DNA of 52,148 bases from Chloroherpetonaceae bacterium (GTDB taxonomy: Bacteria > Bacteroidota > Chlorobiia > Chlorobiales > Thermochlorobacteraceae), in the NCBI GenBank assembly GCA_033763895.1, contig JANRJQ010000012.1:1-52148 (forward strand), read 5' to 3'. Each line of letters opens with the position of its first letter. The first letter of the stretch is position 1. Below are positions 17,422-26,205 of the stretch, one piece after another. The notes below the pieces were generated by a model that was given only the letters and a program-made list of their open reading frames with translations, did not search any database and was not told the DNA's origin. Position numbers and translations under genes: made by a program.

Positions 17422-18045
17422 ATGAAAAATATTCTTGTTGCATTTATGCTCGTTTTGGCTGTTGGTGCAGGGTTTGCGTTCAATAGCGGCAATCCCTCTG
17501 CTGAAGTCGGTAAAGAGGCTCCGACATTCACCTTAATGGATGCCGATGGAAAAAAAGTAAGTCTCACTGATTTCAAAGGAAAAGTTGTTGTGTTGGAATG
17601 GACAAATCCCGGATGCCCGTTTGTTGTCGCGCACTACAAATCTGGAAACATGCAAGCCCTACAAAAGAAATACACCGAAAAGGGTGTTGTTTGGCTTACA
17701 GTGAATTCGACCAACAAAGAACACAAAGATTTTTTAGTTGGCGAAAAAGCAAAAGCTCAATTTGGTGAGTGGAAAGCTTCGTACACAAAGTATTTGGTTG
17801 ATGCAGAAGGCGAAGTAGGTCGCACTTACGGTGCAAAAACCACACCACACATGTTTGTCATTAATGCCGAAGGTAAACTTGTTTATCAAGGTGCTATTGA
17901 TGACAAAGAAAGCGCAAGCGAAGGCGGCAAAGGCGCTAAAGTGAATTATGTTTCTCAAGCAATTGATGAAATTATGGCCGGTAAAGCGGTTTCACAAAAT
18001 TCAACCCGTCCTTATGGTTGCTCCGTGAAATACGCTTCGAAGTAA
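17422..18045 (+). CDS. Exported thioredoxin-fold (redoxin/TlpA-like) protein
   Basis: The frame opens at 17374, but the ATG at 17422 gives a textbook signal peptide, MKNILVAFMLVLAVGAGFAF, so I prefer it (207 residues). The mature part has the redoxin start APTFTLMDADGKKVSLTDFKGKVVVLEW, then NPGCPFV, where a single Cys replaces the usual CxxC, and the cis-Pro region TTPHMFVI. Another Cys lies near the C-terminus (RPYGCSVKY) and may act as the resolving residue. It is therefore more like a periplasmic peroxiredoxin-type or AhpC/TSA-like protein than a disulfide oxidoreductase. A strong terminator follows. Confidence 0.82.
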   Translation: MKNILVAFMLVLAVGAGFAFNSGNPSAEVGKEAPTFTLMDADGKKVSLTDFKGKVVVLEWTNPGCPFVVAHYKSGNMQALQKKYTEKGVVWLTVNSTNKEHKDFLVGEKAKAQFGEWKASYTKYLVDAEGEVGRTYGAKTTPHMFVINAEGKLVYQGAIDDKESASEGGKGAKVNYVSQAIDEIMAGKAVSQNSTRPYGCSVKYASK

Positions 18046-18064
18046 ATTTCTTTTATTTTCGAAT

Positions 18065-18095
18065 GAAAGCCCGAAGAAATTCGGGCTTTTTTTTT
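18065..18095 (+). terminator. Rho-independent terminator after the redoxin gene
   Basis: The perfect arms AAAGCCCGAA and TTCGGGCTTT with a four-base loop (GAAA) are followed by a run of T residues. It is the clearest intrinsic terminator in the window, about 20 bases after the redoxin stop codon. Confidence 0.9.
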
Positions 18096-18229
18096 GATAT
18101 TTTTTCTTTTAGGCACGGAATTTTCACTAAGGATAGCCAAAAGGCAGTAAAATCATTCAATACAAAAGGCGAAAATATTTTCAAGGAAAATAATAATAGA
18201 ACATGCGACACCGCTAGGGTCTAGAATTT

Positions 18230-18600
18230 ATTTTTCATTCAGTTCTATAAACATTCGACCCTTAATAGGGTCGTTATTTTATGGTATCGATAAATAACTT
18301 CTTCAAAACCAAAGCATCGTATTTTTTTTAGTAGAAAATTTATTTCGACTGCACGAAAAAGAGTTCAAATAAAACACGATAATTATTTAACGAATCAATT
18401 TTATACTGTTCAAAAGGTAGAAATACTGTTCGATTAGTAGAAATATTGTTCGAAAGTTAGAAATACTGTTCGAAAGTTAGAAATATTGTTCGATTGGTAG
18501 AAATTATGACCCCGTAGGGGTCACATGTTTATAGATTAAAGTAAACGCAAGATTCCCCGACCCCGTTAGGGGTCGAATGTTCGCATTCTATTAAGTTATA
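18230..18600. repeat. Dispersed palindromic repeat element, copy A
   Basis: Three dyads share a consensus: CGACCC/GGGTCG (18256-18273), TGACCCC/GGGGTCA (18507-18523) and CGACCCC/GGGGTCG (18558-18575). The left part contains a 20-base stretch (18276-18295) identical to 46249-46268 in copy B, and an AATTATTTAACGAAT segment also has a counterpart there. Both copies have the order single dyad, conserved 20-mer, AT-rich body, cluster of dyads. The palindromes are often followed by AATGTT or ATGTTTATAGA. It looks like a non-autonomous dispersed repeat. Confidence 0.7.
18404..18503. repeat. Five tandem 20-bp repeats
   Basis: The unit TA(C/T)TGTTCGAAAGTTAGAAA repeats five times at exactly 20-base spacing, starting at 18404, 18424, 18444, 18464 and 18484. 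The copies differ mainly in the TTCGAAAG versus TTCGATTA/G segment. The array lies inside dispersed repeat copy A and has no counterpart in copy B. There are no spacers, so it is not a CRISPR array. Confidence 0.85.
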
Positions 18601-18813
18601 TCTGATGAATTTTTTTACATTCATTTTCAACGATTCGATTTCCATCTTAATTAAATTTCTTATCTAAGTGCAAATTCCGGCATTTAGATACTGGAAATGA
18701 GAAAATTGTGCGGTTTTCCCCAATATTGAAAGAAACCACGACTTCCATATGCTTGGAGAAGATTTCCCCTAATGGCTTGGAAGAGAAAACTTGTTGGCTT
18801 AGTCAAAATGAGA

Positions 18814-18865
18814 TGTTGGCTATCTCGAGTTGACTTGTTGGCTATCTCAAGTTGACTTGTTGGCT
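18814..18865. repeat. 22-bp direct repeats
   Basis: Two copies of a 22-base unit beginning TGTTGGCTATCTC (18814-18835 and 18836-18857) differ at one base; a third partial copy, TGTTGGCT, follows, and a related TTGTTGGCTTAG lies at 18791. The block is directly upstream of a long hairpin. Confidence 0.75.
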
Positions 18866-18877
18866 TGGAAACGGCGA

Positions 18878-18918
18878 CTTCTAAGCTTAGCGGAGACGCT
18901 TTTCTTAAAGCTTAGAAG
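18878..18918. repeat. Long inverted repeat (nested hairpin)
   Basis: CTTCTAAGCTT (18878-18888) and AAGCTTAGAAG (18908-18918) are perfect arms; inside the loop AGCG-GAGA-CGCT forms a second small hairpin. It lies about 70 bases past the helicase stop on the helicase strand but has no T-run, so it is not a standard terminator. Confidence 0.6.
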
Positions 18919-18985
18919 TAAAACTACCTTACAATATTGAGGGAGATGAGTGTTCTTTGGGTTATGGGATCGACACTTAAACAAG

Positions 18986-21046
18986 TTAGTCGAGTAATCT
19001 TTGTTCGGGCGGTTTGGGTAACATGCCCACCGAGGATTTCGGTTGATCAATTAATCGGATAACATCGTACAGTTCTTTGGGAATATTTTTAAGAAATCGT
19101 GAAGGATTGGAAAAATACTCTTCATAACCGGAAGACTGAATGATGGGGTAAAGGATGGATAAATTTTGCTTTGCTCGGGTTAAGGCAACATATAAAAGTC
19201 GTAATTCCTCATCAAGTTGCTTTGGATCGTTTACGGCGTAGCGAGAGGGGAGAATTCCATCGATGGCATTAATAAGAAATACCGTATGCCACTCCAATCC
19301 TTTGGCAGAGTGAATGGTTGAAAGGGTCATCGGCGATTCATCCTTTCGCGATTCTTTTGTATCAATTGCAGAAAAATCAACCGGGTCAAGCGCTAAATCT
19401 GAAATTAATGTTTGAATTGAAGTATATCCAATTAAAATCCCATTGAAATTTTCTAAATCCTTTTCCCTCTTTTGAAAATCTTCAAAATATTTTTCTCTCA
19501 AAATGGGTAAATAATACTCTAAAATTAATTTTCCTAAAATTGATAATGGGATGGAATTATCTTTATTGATTTCATCTTTAAGATGAATTAACATTTTTCC
19601 CAATTTGCGAAGTGCCTCCAAATATTTTGGGGTAACACCCGATTCTTCAAATCGGTAAGGATTTGGTGCTTGTTTAATCCAATTAATTAAATCTTGGGCG
19701 GTTTTTGGGCCAATGCCTTCTAAAAGTTGAAGAATACGATTCCAAGCAATGACATCGCGAGGGTTATATACAAGTTTGAGGTATGAAATAAAATCTTTGA
19801 TATGCGCGGCTTCTACCAATTTTTGACCGCCAAATTTTTGAAAGGGAATATTTCGTTTTTTAAGTTCCAATTCAAGATCAAAAGAATCGCGGCTATTGCG
19901 CATTAACACGGCAATATTCGAAAGTGGAATGCCTTCTTCTCGCAATTCTAAAACACGCTGAGCAATAAATCGCGATTGATGCCGTTCATCTGGCGCGTGA
20001 ACAAGTGCCGGCAAATCGGCTCTTGATTCCTTTCGAGTAAATAATTGCTTCGTGTATTTTTCTTTCGCTTGATTAATGATAAAATTTGTTATGGCAAGAA
20101 TTTCAGGTGTACTTCGATAATTTTCTTCTAACTTAATGATTTTCGTACCCGGAAATATTTCAGGAAATTCTAAAATGTTACGAAAATTCGCTCCTCGAAA
20201 TGAATAAATGGATTGTGCATCATCGCCAACTGCCATTATATTTCCGTGAACTTCAGATAAATAACGTACAATTTCAGCTTGAAGTGTGTTGGTATCCTGA
20301 TATTCATCAACCATTATATATTTCAAGCCGCTTGAAATTCGCTGACGAACATGAGGTTTTTCTTCAAGCAATCGCTTAAAGTGGGTAAGCAAGTCGTCAT
20401 AATCCAGCAATCCGTTGGTTTGCTTGTATTGGTGAAATGATTCCGAAAGTGCAATAATTTCTTTTGAAAAAGAAGCAAATTGGGGGTAATTTTCAAGAAT
20501 TACATCCTCAATACTCATTCCTCGATTTTTACTGCTGCTAATTATTGCTTGGAGTGTTCCTTTTTTTGGAAATCTTTTTTCTTTTTTGTGAAACCCAAGG
20601 GAAGTACGGACAATATCAAGGGTTTCTTCGGTATCGGCTTGGTCAAGAATCGTGAAGTTATCAGCAATTCCGATTTCTTTGCCAAATATTCTTAATTCTT
20701 TATGCGCATAGGCGTGGAAAGTTCCGCCTGAAATTTTTGAGCATTGTGCTCCGCCAATCATCACAGCACGGTTCATCATTTCTTCGGCTGCACGGCGAGT
20801 AAATGTAAGGAGTAGGATAGAAGAAGGAGAAATACCTTTTTCGATTAAGTAACTAACGCGGTAAGTAAGCGTTTTGGTTTTCCCTGTTCCGGCACCGGCA
20901 ACCACCAAAAGCGGTCCTTGTGTATGCATCACCGCTTGAAGCTGCTCGGCGTTGAGATCTTTTCGATATTTCTCTAAATCGACGGAAGTAGGTGTCTGAA
21001 TCGAAGAGGATTCATCATCTTTGAGAATAAAAACTTTTTCGGGCAT
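18986..21046 (-). CDS. UvrD/PcrA-like superfamily 1 DNA helicase
   Basis: An ATP-dependent 3'-5' helicase of about 686 residues. Motifs in order: Q-motif and LNAEQLQAV; Walker A GAGTGKTKTLTYRV; motif II MVDEYQDTN; motif III GDDAQSIYSFRGA; motif IV LEENYRSTPEIL; motif V STIHSAKGLEW; and motif VI LLYVALTRAKQNL. The frame can begin at 21094, but that would overlap the upstream toxin gene by 47 bases; the ATG at 21046 (MPEKVFILKDDE) begins one base after the toxin stop and is preferred. Likely roles are DNA repair and replication-fork restart. It may be co-transcribed with the TA pair upstream. Confidence 0.92.
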   Translation of the reverse strand: MPEKVFILKDDESSSIQTPTSVDLEKYRKDLNAEQLQAVMHTQGPLLVVAGAGTGKTKTLTYRVSYLIEKGISPSSILLLTFTRRAAEEMMNRAVMIGGAQCSKISGGTFHAYAHKELRIFGKEIGIADNFTILDQADTEETLDIVRTSLGFHKKEKRFPKKGTLQAIISSSKNRGMSIEDVILENYPQFASFSKEIIALSESFHQYKQTNGLLDYDDLLTHFKRLLEEKPHVRQRISSGLKYIMVDEYQDTNTLQAEIVRYLSEVHGNIMAVGDDAQSIYSFRGANFRNILEFPEIFPGTKIIKLEENYRSTPEILAITNFIINQAKEKYTKQLFTRKESRADLPALVHAPDERHQSRFIAQRVLELREEGIPLSNIAVLMRNSRDSFDLELELKKRNIPFQKFGGQKLVEAAHIKDFISYLKLVYNPRDVIAWNRILQLLEGIGPKTAQDLINWIKQAPNPYRFEESGVTPKYLEALRKLGKMLIHLKDEINKDNSIPLSILGKLILEYYLPILREKYFEDFQKREKDLENFNGILIGYTSIQTLISDLALDPVDFSAIDTKESRKDESPMTLSTIHSAKGLEWHTVFLINAIDGILPSRYAVNDPKQLDEELRLLYVALTRAKQNLSILYPIIQSSGYEEYFSNPSRFLKNIPKELYDVIRLIDQPKSSVGMLPKPPEQRLLD

Positions 21047-21047
21047 T

Positions 21048-21320
21048 TCAACTAAAATCTTTAATGATTTTATCGTAATCTGAATGAGAGCCAATCCAAA
21101 ACCAAGTTATGACATCATCTTCTTTCAGTCTTAATACACGATTATTGTTGCCGATTCGGACTGACCAAATTGAGTCATCATTGCTAATTAATTTAAAGTG
21201 AAGACTGGGATGTCGAGGGTTTTCTTTCCAAAGCTTATAGTTTTTTCTTGCAAGATTTTTAATTTCAGGTGGCAACCCCGCAAAGCATTTGAGAAAGCTA
21301 TTTGTGAGTTGAGATTTCAA
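21048..21320 (-). CDS. RelE/ParE-family toxin
   Basis: A 90-residue protein with the compact RelE/ParE/HigB fold pattern: an N-terminal helix with LTNSFLKCFAGLPPEIKNLARKNYKLW, then beta-strand residues SIWSVRIGNNNRVLRL and ITWFWIGSHSDYDKII. The RxG...RVLR and GSHxDYD elements are typical of RelE-type mRNA interferases and gyrase poisons; which of the two cannot be decided. Its start overlaps the antitoxin stop by four bases, as expected for a type II TA pair. The module sits between leuS and a helicase gene on the same strand. Confidence 0.82.
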   Translation of the reverse strand: MKSQLTNSFLKCFAGLPPEIKNLARKNYKLWKENPRHPSLHFKLISNDDSIWSVRIGNNNRVLRLKEDDVITWFWIGSHSDYDKIIKDFS

Positions 21321-21535
21321 ATTTCATCAATTCCTTTTTTGGTTATTTTTCCATCTCTAATTTCTTTTCTTACAAGTTTAGCCCAATTGCTCAATTCAGA
21401 TTTTGTATTGTGAAATTTATCATCCCATATCGTATTGCTTTTTAATTCTTCCAGTATAAATTCAGCAATACGATTTTGTTCTTCACTTGGAAGTTTTTGC
21501 GCTTCTTCAAAAGCGGTTTGTAAAAGAGTTTTCAT
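21317..21535 (-). CDS. Antitoxin partner of the RelE/ParE-family toxin
   Basis: A 72-residue, mostly helical acidic/basic protein, MKTLLQTAFEEAQKLPSEEQNRIAEFILEEL..., of the type seen directly upstream of RelE-like toxins in Bacteroidota and cyanobacteria. The N-terminal half resembles the LPxxEQ-x-(I/L)AxxIL(E/D)EL pattern of small antitoxins with a dimerising helix pair; the C-terminal half probably folds onto the toxin. The ATGA overlap with the toxin gene supports the assignment. It starts 22 bases after the leuS stop. Confidence 0.75.
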   Translation of the reverse strand: MKTLLQTAFEEAQKLPSEEQNRIAEFILEELKSNTIWDDKFHNTKSELSNWAKLVRKEIRDGKITKKGIDEI

Positions 21536-21557
21536 TTTAAGAAGCTTAATTTTGTGT

Positions 21558-24005
21558 TTACTTCACCACCAAATTTACCAACTTATTTGGAACGACAATT
21601 TGTTTAATGATTTCTTTGCCTTCTAAAAATTTCACCACCGAATCTACTTCTTTGGCAAGTGTAATTAAATCGTCGTTGCTCATTCCGACGGCAGCCTCAA
21701 ATGTTCCGCGAAGCTTGCCGCTCACTTGCACGGCAATCGTCACGGCATCAACTGCCGTTAGAGCAGGGTCGAAAATCGGGAAGGGTGTGTTACTAATACT
21801 GCTCGTATGACCAATTGCTGCCCAAAGCTCCTCTGTAATATGTGGCGCAAAAGGAGAGAGCATCACCAAAAGTGGCTCAATGGCTTCGCGGCTATGATTA
21901 TTCTCTTTGGTTAAGGCATTCACCAATTCCATCATTGCCGATATGGCGGTGTTAAACCGTAAGTTTTCGCAATCTTCCTCCACTTTTTTGATGGTGCGGT
22001 GAAGTGCTTTTTTGAGCTCCAAAGGAAGCGGTTCTTCAGAAACGCCTACGATGTTATCCGTTTCGGGGCTGCCGTCATGAAGATTGGTGTACACCAAGCG
22101 CCAAACTCGGCCTAAAAAGCGCGAAATACCCTCAATGCCTTTGGTGTTCCACGGTTTGACTTGCTCCAGTGGCCCTAAGAACATCACATACAGCCGTGCC
22201 GCATCGGCACCATAATTTTCAAGAAGTGAATCAACCGCAACCACATTCCCGCGCGATTTCGACATCTTCTCACCATCTTCACCCAAAATCATGCCTTGAT
22301 TAAAGAGCTTTTGAAATGGCTCGTTATGGTGCACCAACCCTAAATCATAAAGAACCTTATGCCAAAAGCGCGAATAGAGCAGATGAAGCACCGCATGCTC
22401 CGCTCCCCCAATATAGAGATCGACTTGACCCCAATATTTTTCGCGTTCAGAGGAGCAAAAAGCCGTCATGTTTCTTGCATCCTTAAATCTCAAGTAATAC
22501 CAACAGCTTCCTGCCCATTGTGGCATTGTGTTGGTTTCGCGGCGAAACTTCCCGTTTTCATCTTCACCAAAAAGCCACGCATCAATATTTGCGAGCGGCG
22601 ATTCGCCCGTGCCGCTTGGTTCATACTTTTCAACTTCCGGAAGCAAAAGCGGCAGATTCGTTTCAGGAAGCATCGTGCCGGCGGCTTTGCCTTCATAGTA
22701 GTGTTTAATCGGAATTGGTTCGCCCCAATAGCGTTGGCGAGAAAAAACCCAATCACGAAGTTTGTAATTGACTTTTCGCTTTCCGATTCCTTTCGCTTCG
22801 AGATAATCACAGACTTTCTCAAAGGCTTCTTGAAAACCAAGTCCATTCAGGGAAATCTCACTGTTTGCACTATTCACACACACGCTGTCTTTAGAAGAAA
22901 AGGCTTCTTCTTGAACACTTTTTGGCGATTGAATGACTTCTCGAATTTCTAACCCAAATTTTTTGGCGAATTCCCAGTCGCGCTCGTCGTGTGCGGGAAC
23001 GGCCATAATCGCGCCGGTTCCGTAGCTCATCAAAACATAATCGGCAATCCAAACCGGTATGGGCTGCTTGGTCAGGGGGTTGATGGCGAAACCGCCTGTA
23101 AACACGCCCGTCTTTTCTTTTTGCAATCCCGTGCGCTCGAGTTCCGACTTAAGCCGTGTCTCATCTTGATACTTTTCGACCGCGCTCTTGTGTTCTTTCG
23201 TGGTGATCATCTCAACTAAAGGATGCTCGGGCGAAAGCACCATATACGTTGCGCCAAAAAGCGTATCGGGGCGAGTGGTATAAACACGAATTGATTCCGC
23301 CGCGTGATTCACTTTGAATTCAACTTCACAGCCGGTGGATTTGCCAATCCAATTGCGCTGCATTTCTTTGATGCTCTCGCTCCAATCAAGCCCATCAAGA
23401 TCTTGGAGCAAACGCTCGGCGTATTCGGTAATGCGGAGCACCCACTGTTTTAATGGCTTGCGAACAACCGTAAATCCTTTTTCGATGTATTCATCCACTT
23501 CTTCATTGGCGAGTACTGTTTTTTGCTCAATGCACCAATTGACGGGGACTTCGGAGATGTAGGCGAGCCCTTTTTTATAAAGCTCAAGGAAGATGAACTG
23601 TGTCCATTTGAAATACTCCGGGTCGGTGGTGTTGATTTCGCGCGACCAATCGTAGGAAGCGCCAAGGCGTTTCAAAGACGACTTAAAGTTCTGAACATTT
23701 TGCTCGGTGGTTACTTTGGGGTGTGTTCCGGTTTTGATCGCATATTGCTCGGCGGGTAAGCCAAAAGCATCCCAACCCATTGGATGAAGAACTGAAAATC
23801 CTTTATGACGCTTGTAGCGCGCCACGATATCCGTAGCGGTGTAGCCTTCCAAATGCCCGACATGCAAGCCGCTGCCGCTTGGGTAAGGAAACATATCGAG
23901 CACATAAAACTTGGGCTGTGAAGTGGATTCAATGGTTTTGAAGGTTTGAGAATTTTCCCAATACGATTGCCACTTGGGTTCTATTTCAGAAAAAGAGTAT
24001 TTCAT
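21558..24005 (-). CDS. leuS: Leucyl-tRNA synthetase
   Basis: LeuRS attaches leucine to tRNA-Leu. The 815-residue protein is of normal bacterial length. Landmarks are [22 protein letters not shown] with the class I HIGH-type motif (residues 48-51), [17 protein letters not shown], the CP1 editing-domain segment [14 protein letters not shown] with its conserved Thr-rich loop and [12 protein letters not shown], the [22 protein letters not shown] segment, and [10 protein letters not shown]. The C-terminal anticodon-binding and leucine-specific parts are complete, ending [12 protein letters not shown]. It is transcribed leftward, with a TA pair and a helicase after it. Confidence 0.98.
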   Translation of the reverse strand: MKYSFSEIEPKWQSYWENSQTFKTIESTSQPKFYVLDMFPYPSGSGLHVGHLEGYTATDIVARYKRHKGFSVLHPMGWDAFGLPAEQYAIKTGTHPKVTTEQNVQNFKSSLKRLGASYDWSREINTTDPEYFKWTQFIFLELYKKGLAYISEVPVNWCIEQKTVLANEEVDEYIEKGFTVVRKPLKQWVLRITEYAERLLQDLDGLDWSESIKEMQRNWIGKSTGCEVEFKVNHAAESIRVYTTRPDTLFGATYMVLSPEHPLVEMITTKEHKSAVEKYQDETRLKSELERTGLQKEKTGVFTGGFAINPLTKQPIPVWIADYVLMSYGTGAIMAVPAHDERDWEFAKKFGLEIREVIQSPKSVQEEAFSSKDSVCVNSANSEISLNGLGFQEAFEKVCDYLEAKGIGKRKVNYKLRDWVFSRQRYWGEPIPIKHYYEGKAAGTMLPETNLPLLLPEVEKYEPSGTGESPLANIDAWLFGEDENGKFRRETNTMPQWAGSCWYYLRFKDARNMTAFCSSEREKYWGQVDLYIGGAEHAVLHLLYSRFWHKVLYDLGLVHHNEPFQKLFNQGMILGEDGEKMSKSRGNVVAVDSLLENYGADAARLYVMFLGPLEQVKPWNTKGIEGISRFLGRVWRLVYTNLHDGSPETDNIVGVSEEPLPLELKKALHRTIKKVEEDCENLRFNTAISAMMELVNALTKENNHSREAIEPLLVMLSPFAPHITEELWAAIGHTSSISNTPFPIFDPALTAVDAVTIAVQVSGKLRGTFEAAVGMSNDDLITLAKEVDSVVKFLEGKEIIKQIVVPNKLVNLVVK

Positions 24006-24248
24006 TGGAATTTAGAAGTCATTGCTAATGCATATCAACTCGGTTATCAAAATTTGAGTGCTTAAGCAAAGCGTTGTTCAGAAGTTCAAATTGAATTTTG
24101 ATGATTGAACCACAAAGATACGGTGTTTTCGAATTGGCTTAAAGTTTTAATTGAGATTTTCATTTTCGAAATCCACTTTCAGGCGTATTTTTGAAGCTAT
24201 CTTGTTGCAAAATAATTGATAATTCACTTGTAAAAAGTTTGATAAACA

Positions 24249-24881
24249 ATGAATCGACGTAGCTTTTTTGGAAAACTATTTGGGCGAAGCAAGCCTGATG
24301 ATATGGTCTTCTTCGGAGTTCAGGTCGTTTTCAATGCCTTTGGAATCGAAGGGTTAAGAAAAGACTTGCACCATATTCTTGCAGAGAGCGAAAAAGACGA
24401 ATTGCCCGAAGAAAAGAAACGCTTTTACAAGAAATTCATTTCTAAACTTTTAGAAGCGAAGCCATATTTTGAATACGGTTATTGGGATTATCTTCCTGAA
24501 GAAGATGATGCCGAAGCGGAGTTTCAAGATTGGACAACGGGAATTGAAGCTAATTTAGCAACAGAAGAAGAAGAATTGGGCGAGAAGGCTGATGAGCTTT
24601 CGCGTTTCAGCAGCCATCAATATTATGTAGTTGTGAGTTTGTGCTTCCTTTTGGAAGTTACGCCTGAGCTCGATCGCTTCTTAACCGAAATCGATATTAA
24701 GGAACAAGATTTATTTCGACGCGATACTTTTGCGGCGATTCTGCACGCAATAAATTATATCGACTTTGAATTCGCTGTTGCCGATGCCGTCTATATTGTG
24801 CCCGGTAATGAAGAAGACGGGTTTTCACAAGATGATATTCTCTCTGAAGGTTGGCAATATTTAAAACCGGTTGAGAGCTGA
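24249..24881 (+). CDS. Hypothetical acidic protein
   Basis: A 210-residue protein I do not recognise. The N-terminus is basic (MNRRSFFGKLFGRSKP) and may look like a short signal, but it lacks a hydrophobic core. The rest is strongly acidic, with clusters such as LPEEDDAEAEF and TEEEELGEKADEL, and mostly helical with hydrophobic heptads. No catalytic motif is seen. It is preceded by a 243-base spacer and followed by an inverted-repeat element; no operon partner. Cytoplasmic location is likely. Confidence 0.6.
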   Translation: MNRRSFFGKLFGRSKPDDMVFFGVQVVFNAFGIEGLRKDLHHILAESEKDELPEEKKRFYKKFISKLLEAKPYFEYGYWDYLPEEDDAEAEFQDWTTGIEANLATEEEELGEKADELSRFSSHQYYVVVSLCFLLEVTPELDRFLTEIDIKEQDLFRRDTFAAILHAINYIDFEFAVADAVYIVPGNEEDGFSQDDILSEGWQYLKPVES

Positions 24882-24891
24882 GAGCATCGGC

Positions 24892-24978
24892 TTTGTCATT
24901 TCGAACGGAGCGAAGTGAAGTGAGAAATCTCTGGTGTTCGGAAAGTCTGAGATTTCTCGCTGCGCTCGAAATGACAAA
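24892..24978. repeat. Inverted-repeat element
   Basis: The ends TTTGTCATTTCGA (24892-24904) and TCGAAATGACAAA (24966-24978) are exact reverse complements, and GAGAAATCT near the middle pairs with AGATTTCTC, with GAGCG and CGCTGCGC segments between. The whole 87 bases would fold into one long, imperfect hairpin. I have the impression this sequence type is common as a dispersed repeat in Bacteroidota genomes; only one copy is in the window. Confidence 0.7.
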
Positions 24979-25061
24979 AGTAAGTGTTGGCCACGGCTTG
25001 TCGAAACCCCTGCTCGCAACGGATATCAATTAAAAATTAATTCACAACGAAAAATTAGCCA

Positions 25062-26195
25062 ATGTCTGTAGAAATTAAAGAGGCTCTAACGAAGAAAGAA
25101 ATTCGCGAATACATCAAATTCGCTTGGCAGATTTACACCACCGACCTAGAACTAAAGAAAAATTGGGTTCCTCACATCATCTCCGATTATGAAAAAACGC
25201 TGGATAAAACTCGTTACCCGCTTTGGGAACATGCCGATCGGGCCTGTTTCACCGCTTGGAAAAATGGAAAGATGGTAGGAACCATTACGGCAGTCACAAA
25301 CCAATTGCATAACGAAGTTCACGAAGATAACATCGGCTTTTGGGGTTTTTTTGAATGTGTGAACGACCAAGAAGTCGCGAATGCGCTTTTTGATGCAGCC
25401 AAAGGGTGGCTTAAATCAAAGGGCAAAGATGCAATGCGAGGTCCTATAAGCCCATCACAAAATGATCAATTGGGGATGCTTTCAAAAGGATATGATTCTC
25501 CGCCAGTCTTTTTAATGACTTACAACCCCCCTTACTATCATACCCTTTGTAAAAACTATGGTCTTGAAAATGTTCAAGAATTGGTTGCGTTTAAGATTCT
25601 TCAAAACACCATTGATCGCCCCCGTCTAAAACGCCTTACAGATTCACTGACTGCGCGTTATAAGGTCAAGCTTCGAAAAGTCAACTTAAAGAATTGGCGA
25701 GAGGAAGCCGTGATTGTAAGAAAACTGTATAATGCTGCGTGGGAAAAGAATTGGGGCTTTGTACCAATGACAGAAAATGAATTTTATGCTTTGGTCGAAG
25801 ATTTAAGAAAAATTGCTGACCCTGATTTTATTTATATCCTTGAAAATGAAAAGCGCGAACCAATTGGCGTTTCAATCGCACTGCCCGACATCAATGTTGC
25901 GCTGAAGCATGTCAATGGAAACCCAATGACACCGTGGGGAATTATCAAGTTTTTGTGGTATTCGCGAAAAATAAATATGGTGAGAACCATCATTATGGGA
26001 GTTGTGCCGGAATATCGAAATAAAGGATTGGATAGCATTTTTCACAATGCTGCAATTGAAAATGGGCTGCAAAAAGGAATCGTTGGAAGTGAGCTCTCGT
26101 GGGTACTGAAATCAAATGTTCAAATGATGAAACTCGCTGAAACAATTGGCGGTGAGGCTTATAAGGAATACATTATCTATCAAAAGCAGATTTAA
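25062..26195 (+). CDS. GNAT-like N-acetyltransferase family protein
   Basis: A 377-residue cytoplasmic protein with two GNAT-like halves. The first contains KNGKMVGTITAV followed by a region ending in RGPISPSQNDQLGML; the second has EPIGVSIALPDIN and MGVVPEYRNKGLDSIFHNAA, the latter matching the acetyl-CoA pyrophosphate-binding loop (R/Q-x-x-G-x-G/A) in relaxed form. I recall single-gene proteins of this length and order in Bacteroidota/Chlorobi annotated as N-acetyltransferases, without a known substrate. It stands alone, convergent with a TA pair that ends 10 bases away. Confidence 0.7.
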   Translation: MSVEIKEALTKKEIREYIKFAWQIYTTDLELKKNWVPHIISDYEKTLDKTRYPLWEHADRACFTAWKNGKMVGTITAVTNQLHNEVHEDNIGFWGFFECVNDQEVANALFDAAKGWLKSKGKDAMRGPISPSQNDQLGMLSKGYDSPPVFLMTYNPPYYHTLCKNYGLENVQELVAFKILQNTIDRPRLKRLTDSLTARYKVKLRKVNLKNWREEAVIVRKLYNAAWEKNWGFVPMTENEFYALVEDLRKIADPDFIYILENEKREPIGVSIALPDINVALKHVNGNPMTPWGIIKFLWYSRKINMVRTIIMGVVPEYRNKGLDSIFHNAAIENGLQKGIVGSELSWVLKSNVQMMKLAETIGGEAYKEYIIYQKQI

Positions 26196-26205
26196 TGGAT
26201 TGAAT

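Larger units (their letters stand above)
18096..18985. other. Repeat-rich non-coding region
   Basis: About 890 bases with no convincing gene; short open frames here lack ribosome binding sites and overlap repeats. It contains three palindromes of the CGACCCC/GGGGTCG family, five tandem 20-base repeats, two 22-base direct repeats plus a partial third, and a large hairpin near 18.9 kb, all annotated separately. It separates the rightward redoxin gene from the leftward helicase gene. Confidence 0.7.

Noticed and set aside
18018-18224. 68-residue protein overlapping the redoxin stop
   Set aside because: It overlaps the redoxin gene in another frame and runs through the terminator at 18065-18095.
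18404-18503. Possible CRISPR array
   Set aside because: The repeats are directly adjacent with no spacers, only 20 bases long, and no cas gene is in the window.
22359-22952. 197-residue frame opposite leuS
   Set aside because: It is fully inside leuS on the other strand and has no recognisable domain; leuS motifs are continuous there.
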